Positions 58,098-64,000 of a DNA stretch of 64,000 bases are shown piece after piece; the stretch's first letter is position 1; each line of letters opens with the position of its first letter. Where the stretch lies: positions 509,239,373 to 509,303,372 of the forward strand of contig NC_081415.1 of NCBI RefSeq assembly GCF_030272615.1, in the 5' to 3' direction. The DNA is from Cryptomeria japonica (lineage: Eukaryota > Streptophyta > Pinopsida > Cupressales > Cupressaceae). The position numbers were made by a program, and so were the translations under genes. The notes beneath the pieces were generated by a model. The model did not search any database. It was not told the DNA's origin and saw nothing but the letters and a program-made list of their open reading frames with translations.

Positions 58098-59300
58098 TTA
58101 TGTTGTAGATACTGCTGTGGGTTCTGATACAGTTGCTGCTGCTAATGGTGCTATTGATTTTATTGCCGCTGCTGATGGTGTTACTGGTTCAATTAGTGGG
58201 ATGATGGATATTGTAGGTGGTTGTGGTGGGATTTTTAGCCTCAATGGGGGAGTTTCTATGGCGTTTGATACTGCTTTTATAATCAAAGGTGACCTCTTTG
58301 TAATAGGCTGATATAGAGGTTTGTTGGGCTTTCCTTTGAATCTAAGCTTAGGAAGGATCTCCTTTTGAAAGCCTAAGCATGTATTATCCTTGGGCTTTAA
58401 TTCTGGCTGCAGTGGTTCATGTCTTCCTTGTTTGCAAGGTCCCAAAGCACTTTGACCATTGTAACCCATTCTTTGCATAATGAGGAGGCCTTTGCCATAT
58501 TGATATGTGGGAAGCTTAGCTTGTGGCATATAGGTGGTGATGGGATCTTTATAGATCCATTCTGCTAAGTCCTCATCTTTGGTTTCTTCTTCTTGACTCT
58601 TCCCCAGGATGAAAGGTGTCAATGTGCATGCTGGCTTGATCAGTGGTGTTTGAAGTAACCGTTGAGGTTTACCATGCATTCTAGGAGAAGTGGGCATTTG
58701 TCCCACACAAAAGAGTTGACTCAAATTGTATTCTCCAGGACCTTCCTCTGCTATTTTCATCTTAAGCTTTTCTTGCTTGGGTATATTGGTGTTTGAACTG
58801 GCAAGAGAGGCTGGACTTATGTATGATGTGGAGGAGATGGCTTCTCTATTGTTAGGAACGGTAATCTCTGGTTGATGACTTATATTATGACAATATGCAA
58901 AGGGATTTGCATCGCCCAGGATTGTGATCTCTACACAATTATGTGGGAACTTGATACACTGATGGTAGGTGGATGGAACGGCTTGCATGGCGTGTATCCA
59001 AGGTCTTCCTAATAATAAATTGTATGGTAGAGGAAGGTCCAAAATTTGACAGATGATGTGCTTCACCACAGGGCCCACTCGGATTGGTAGTACCACAGCT
59101 CCTTTGGATGAACGCTCTGCATCGTCATAGGCTTTGATTGTGATCTTCTTGCGGGGATCCACTGATTCTATTGCATATCCTAAAGCTATGACCAACTGCA
59201 GTGTACAAATATTTAGGCTGACTCCATTATCGATCAAGACTCGCTTGATCCTATGCTGATTGATAAATCCTTCAATGTGTAGTGAGGCGTTATGAGGTTG
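58098..59300 (-). pseudogene. pro: F aspartic protease with G-patch
   Basis: The motif VLIDNGVSLNICTL has D-N-G at the active site. The conserved segment LLGRPWIHAMQAVPSTYHQC follows. The G-patch reads YQYGKGLLIMQRMGYNGQSA then LGPCKQGRHEPLQP. A long proline, isoleucine and alanine rich tail (to 58098) follows, longer than in C. The frame continues upstream of the first Met to about 59300 (NASLHIEGFINQHRIKR), after a TAG. Confidence 0.83.
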
Positions 59301-61283
59301 TTAGAAGGAAGAGTTGTCACTTTCGGAAAAAGTGAGACAAGGTGATGACTTTAGATTTCCAACCATGGCTTGGAATTGATCTGTATTTAGGTTTGCAGGG
59401 ATTGACGCCTCTTGGAGAGCTTGATCCAAGATTGTTTTATGGGATGGAGATAGCCATAATAGCTCTAAGATAGATATCAGTGCGGGCATTTTGTCTAACT
59501 GTTCCACAAGATTATACTGCTTCGTGATAGATGGGGTGCCTTGTGGAGCTACTTTTATGGTAATCTTGCTGCGACATGTAACAACATTGCAAGTGGAGCT
59601 GGGATTTTTGATGGTTATAGTTGCAATTTGTTCATTGGCATCGTATAGGTGATTCACAGAATAATTATATGCGGCTTGCGTATAATTGGTTGTATCTGTG
59701 TTTCTCCTTGAAGTAGAAGGACCCCTTTGATTTGGTGATGGAAGTGGATTTTTAAACATAAGATGATCATTGTTTGTTGTCTTTGGGTCATGTCCTTCGA
59801 TTTTGATTTCACCTCGGTCAATAAGATCCTGAATAAGATCTTTCAATCCATGACAATTGCTTGTCTTGTGTCCTCTCCCTTGATGGAAATCACAATGTTC
59901 AGTATCCCTCCACCATGCAGGTTTGACTTGACGTTCATAGTTTGATGTTTTGGGTAGGGTTACTAGATTTTGAGAAACTAGTTGTCATACTACTGTTTCG
60001 ATGGGTTCCCCTAAGGGAGTGTACGTTTGCTTTTGTTTTTTCTGACGTGGTCTGGGTTCATCGTGAGATGTGATGCAACCTTGATTTGGAGGAGCAACTG
60101 TGTTAGTCTGAGGTGGGGGATTTTGTCCTGCAAATCATACCACAAGTTGTGCACTTTTGATAGTTCTTGCATCCACAACCCCGTCGTTGACGACCTTTTT
60201 GTTTTTGTTCCAGAAGTTAGGCTTGTCACTATTGAAGCGTGGGTGAGGGCCATCCTTTGGTTCATTATAGATTTTGATAAGTCCTTTGTTGATAAGAGCC
60301 CGCTCACATTTTAATCCTTTGGTGATCATGTCATTGAAAGAGTCTGCGTCTTTGACATCCAGGTGAAACTCCATTTGTTCGTTTAAGTTGGAAATAAATA
60401 TTTCCACTAGTTCTTGTTCAGGTAACTGAAGAGAACGTTTTCTAGACATTCGATGCCATCATTGCAGGAAGACTGAGAATATCTCACCTAGTTTTTGTTT
60501 AGTGTTACATAGTTCAGCCATGGTAATATCACGTTCAATGTTATGTGAGTAATGTGCCAAGAACTTCTGAACTATCTCTTCAAATGTCCTAATGCCACCT
60601 GGTAGGTGGGAAAACCATGATGTGGTTGTTCTGCCCAAGCTTTGGGGAAAAAGGCGCATGAGGTACGTATCTTCGTATGCCACTTCGAGGCAAGCTGAAT
60701 GGAATTCTCTGACATGATCGCGAGGATCTCCTTTTCCTCTATACTTTTCAAACTTGGGTGTTTCAAAACCTCGTGGAAAAGGTGGCATATAAAGATTCCT
60801 ATCAAAGGGATAGGGACAAATGTCATCGAGTGAAAATTGATTAGTCTTTACGCCACTACGAAGTTGTTGGGTGAGATTTTCAACTTGTTGCCACAACATC
60901 TCTATGTCATTTGGAGGAGGAGGAGGTGGGTTACCTTGAGGAATGTTATACCTGATGCGATCTCTACCTCTTTCTTCCTCATTGCGACTTTGTCATTCTG
61001 ATGCTTGTCTTAGTTGTGCAAGATCAAATTCAGAGGGGAGTTTGGCTCCTTCTTGAGCAAGCTTTAAAAAGTGAGCATCCGCATTGCTCCTAAGTATTTC
61101 ATCAAAAAGTTTGTTAAAGAGAGGGTTGTGTTGAGCCCTTTCTATTGTTGCAAGAGTAGGAGTACTTGGGTTTTCATCATTCACATTTCCTCCAAGTGCT
61201 TCTTGAAATTCATTGATATTTTCATCCTCTTCTTCTTCAATTTCTATTTCTCGTTGCCTTGACTATGATCAGGTATGAGCCAT
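59301..61283 (-). pseudogene. gag: F gag
   Basis: Met at 61283, stops at codons 5 and 7, then an acidic stretch (EIEIEEEEDENINEF). Gag core: DICPYPFDRNLYMPPF, KGDPRDHVREFHSACLEVA, AHYSHNIERDITMAEL. TGA follows after VFLQ, as in C. The C-terminal part has NKKVVNDGVVDARTI and a CHHC knuckle (HCDFHQGRGHKTSNC, near 59850-59890) followed by LKDLIQDLIDRG. Confidence 0.85.
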
Positions 61284-61784
61284 TTTGTTTATGAGTTTTT
61301 ATTGAAGTTGGGTGAAAATGATGATGAGTTGTTAATGAAATGAAAGATTGATATTTGGTGAATTGTTTTGCATGTGGATCTCTAGCACTTAAAGGTGGAT
61401 GTTACCAAAGTTCTTTATTTGAATTGCTTGTTATGTTTTGATAAGGTTTGATGTGAGAAGGTGTAGAGAAATCTAAGATGTGTTACAGACTTAACTACCT
61501 AGTAATGAGAGGATTCACTCATAAACTAGTTTTAACTTGCATAGATATGTCTCTTAGGATGAGCTTATCCTAGATGTAGAAACAATCTAAAAGTGATTTG
61601 TGTTTGATTTCAAGCAATATCCAAAAGAGAATTTAGGACAAGAACCTCTTAATGTTTCGAGAGTTGAAATGAAGTGATGACGTGAAGGTGAGAAATGGAT
61701 GAAATGTTTAACTTCAATAAAAGCTTTGTGTCACAAATGGAACAAATTCTATCTCTTCTCTTTCAAGCGTTGGTGGCATTTCTC

Positions 61785-62214
61785 GAGCTACATTGTATGT
61801 GATACAAATGTCTGGGAAGAAGTTGGGATTGATCTTGCCTCCTTAATTTTTGTGATAACTCAAAGCTCTATATTGCATAAAAGCTCTGCGGTTCAATGAC
61901 TCTGGATCAAATTCGTTTGATTTTCCTTGAAGGTATAGACGCATGTGACATAGAAAAGCTCTATGAGAGACAAAGATTTGTCTATTTAGATAGAATAATT
62001 TCCTCCTTTTGATCAAAGCCTTTGAGCTCAATGGTCTTCTTTTCAAGTTGATGTTTTGATGAAGATTCTTCTTTCTCAAGATGTGAAGAATGGTCATATA
62101 GTTTGATACTTTTCTCTTTGTTTTTGATCTTTTGGTTGGATGAATACTTGTTCTGATTTTTTGAATTTTATGATGTTTCTTTGACAAGAAAACAAAGCAA
62201 GCACACAAACACAA
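61785..62214 (-). pseudogene. F upstream ORF before gag, homologous to C
   Basis: Open 62214-61843. The conserved segment is FYLNRQIFVSHRAFL, then NEFDPESLNRRAFMQYRALS. Homology to C continues past the TAA at 61843-61845 as GGKINPNFFPDICITY, so the ORF is truncated here. Basic and leucine rich N-terminus, not shared with C. Ends about 500 nt before gag. Unknown family. Confidence 0.65.
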
Positions 62215-63631
62215 GAATGTTGCCTTAAAGGCACAAATGAATATGGGTCTAGATTAACCCAATCCTTGGACTTCTTATGACCCTTTCCTTAAAGTGTATT
62301 TTAGGTGTTTTCTTTCCAAAGCCTAAAGTCGGCTCAATTTGCACTTGGTCTTGACTAAAACGAAAACACTTCAAACACTTTGTATCCCTAAGGTCAAATG
62401 GCTAGTTGCGATAAATTCAGCCTACATCTTGATATTTCTTTGACTTTGGTACTACATACCTTATGAATCCCGCCGTGGTAGGTAAGGATGTGATATACTA
62501 ACTCTTGCACGAGCATAACAAATAGATGATCCCTATGATGGGGGAGTCACCACTTTCATCAAGCCACAAGTGACTTTTCAAAAAGCTATGTTTCTACTCA
62601 AAGAAATATGTATGGTGAGTATCTTGGGAGCAAAACCATCTATGCTCTTGCACTGAATTATATCACAAATATCCTCAATCAATAGAACGGGTGGGCTACT
62701 ACTTAAAGGTGTTTAGTAATTTTCGATGTCTTTGGACATAAGTTCATTCTGTAGTGACTCACTTAAGAGCCTTGTAACTTGTGGTGGGGCCCATTTTTCC
62801 TTTCGGCAAGTTACACTGTAGGAACAACTATACCCAAAGCTATAGCTTTCGTTCTCACCTGATTTCTATAGTGGCTTGAAGGATTTACCGCGCGAGGTTG
62901 TTCCCAAGAGTGATGTGTCTCTTGGCAGGCCTCTCTTAAGAAGATAAAAATTTGAGTGTTACTAACACTTTTCTCTTGCACCTAGGACCACGAAAGCCAA
63001 GGGAGAGGATAGTGTGTGTTAGAAGTAGGACCACTCGACCAACTCTTTTGCACAAGTGTGCCAATCACAAAAAACACTTGTTCTTTTTAACTTGTCATTG
63101 CAATGTGATCTAACTATTTGGAGATGTTGCTCCAACAATCATGGTGTTCTTTTTAACTTTCAAAGGCAAAATGTGTTGTAAATTAGGAACTTGAAATCCT
63201 GGTCAACTGAATTGAAAAGCACATTTTTGCTTGAAGTAAAATCGCTTGCAAAATGAGACAAGTGGATTGTGAAATTTTATTTACACCAAAATGGAAGTGT
63301 TGATTGTGAATCTTTAGTTTGATGCAAGAAATAAACTTGCCTTGTTGATTATAAGCACTAAAGAAAAATTAAGCCTAACTTGCAAGAAAACAGAGTTGTT
63401 TTTGTTCAATTTTATAGCACCAAAAGGAAGTGATCCTAACTTGCAAGGAAATGAAAGTTTTCTTTTGTCCAATTTTACAGCACCAAAAACAAATTTTTAC
63501 TTTTTTTAAGAAGTCAGTTTAGACCTGCACAAGAAACAAATAGTTAGTAAAATCCAAATCTAGGGGGCTTCCACAAGCGTAAGAAAAAATCACTTTTTCG
63601 GTTACAAGGTCTTTTTTACAACGTTCTATTA
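62215..63631 (-). other. F leader
   Basis: No gene supported. The conserved hairpin TTGGAG-ATGTTG-CTCCAA lies at 63118-63135 in a block of about 38 nt shared with C. Confidence 0.6.
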
Positions 63632-63890
63632 CAATAGCGCTAGTCTGTGTGAAAACATAAGCGCTATTTAACAAAAATGAGTTAATACAGAGATAAAAGC
63701 GCTAAAAGAAAAATTTTGACAGCAAATGCAAAAGCGCCAGAACAAGTACAAAAGCGCTAAAACAAGCACAAAAGTGCTAAATAAAGGTCAATAGCGCCAA
63801 AATTGAGACAAAAGCGCTATTGTAAAAATAATAGCGCTAGAATGTCAAGTTGCAATAGAGCTACAATGTGATCAAAAGTGCTAAAGCACG
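63632..63890 (-). repeat. GCGC-centred tandem array in F leader
   Basis: About 12 units; the minus strand reads TTTTAGCGCTTTTGT or ATAGCGCTATTG, spacing mostly 17-22 nt. Same position (near the primer site) and sense relative to gag as the C leader array. Confidence 0.85.
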
Positions 63891-63963
63891 ACCTATGTGC
63901 CAAGTTCAACATTCAAACATGTTTGTTAGTTTTTTTTAAAAAATGTTTTGGGTGCTTGGATTT

Positions 63964-63978
63964 ACGTCGGGTTCACCA
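63964..63978 (-). promoter_or_regulatory. F primer binding site
   Basis: Minus strand TGGTGAACCCGACGT, 2 nt from the LTR. Starts with TGG like the C site but differs after that. Confidence 0.65.
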
Positions 63979-63980
63979 AA

Positions 63981-64000
63981 TGATGCTCTACAAAAGAGGA
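63981..64000 (-). repeat. F 5' LTR, first 20 bp only
   Basis: TGATGCTCTACAAAAGAGGA, similar to 49389-49408. The rest is outside the window. Confidence 0.65.

Larger units (their letters stand above)
49389..64000 (-). mobile_element. Element F: Ty3/gypsy Tat-type, 5' LTR running off the window
   Basis: Minus-strand order: LTR start at 63981, primer site, GCGC array, leader, upstream ORF, gag, protease with G-patch, RT, two RNase H domains, integrase, conserved blocks, polypurine tract, 3' LTR region. The sequence TGATGCTCT starts both the right LTR (63981) and the left end (49389). It lacks the PMD gene and the inverted second array of C. It was inserted in A's antisense ORF; the target duplication cannot be checked because the right end is outside. 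Confidence 0.88.

Noticed and set aside
58006-58311. Plus-strand 101-codon Gly/Ala-rich ORF
   Set aside because: Shadow of the Pro/Ala-rich tail of the F protease frame.

Overview
The window is plant nuclear DNA made almost entirely of nested, decaying LTR retrotransposons. I see no host gene, tRNA or rRNA gene, or bacterial feature. The AT-rich bases, the very large Tat-type Ty3/gypsy elements and the stacking of insertions point to a seed plant with a large genome, possibly a gymnosperm. The species cannot be read from the sequence.

Layout. D (1-5968, +) is a Ty1/copia element cut by the window start and ending in a full 3' LTR. A (about 5969 to 49388, +) is an old, heavily mutated Ty3/gypsy Tat-type element. 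It is split by B, by an unidentified insert of about 1.15 kb (12335-13481), and by F. B (LTRs 15813-17151 and 44964-46304, target duplication TTTAT) lies in A's integrase and has no pol. C (LTRs 19113-20288 and 42289-43456, duplication TATAT, minus strand) lies in B. It has gag, protease plus G-patch, RT, two RNase H domains and integrase, and on the opposite strand a relict plant mobile domain (PMD) gene. E (26359-33172, duplication CTTTC, +) is a relative of D that landed in C's integrase and has lost its primer binding site and most of gag. F (49389 to beyond the window end, minus strand) is a second Tat-type element, inserted in A's antisense ORF.

The insertion order is therefore A, then B, C and E; F came after A independently. 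Coding decay agrees: A is the most broken, while C, E and F still show long frames.

Several features of the Tat-type elements lie outside the standard gag-pol description. They include tandem GCGC-centred arrays in the gag leaders of C and F, with a second, inverted array in front of the PMD gene of C. There is also an upstream ORF before gag shared by C and F, a leader stem-loop, a long hairpin overlapping the polypurine tract with compensatory base changes, a post-integrase block shared by A, C and F, and a block of about 270 bp nearly identical in C and F. All observations are by eye. No alignment, folding or database search was run.
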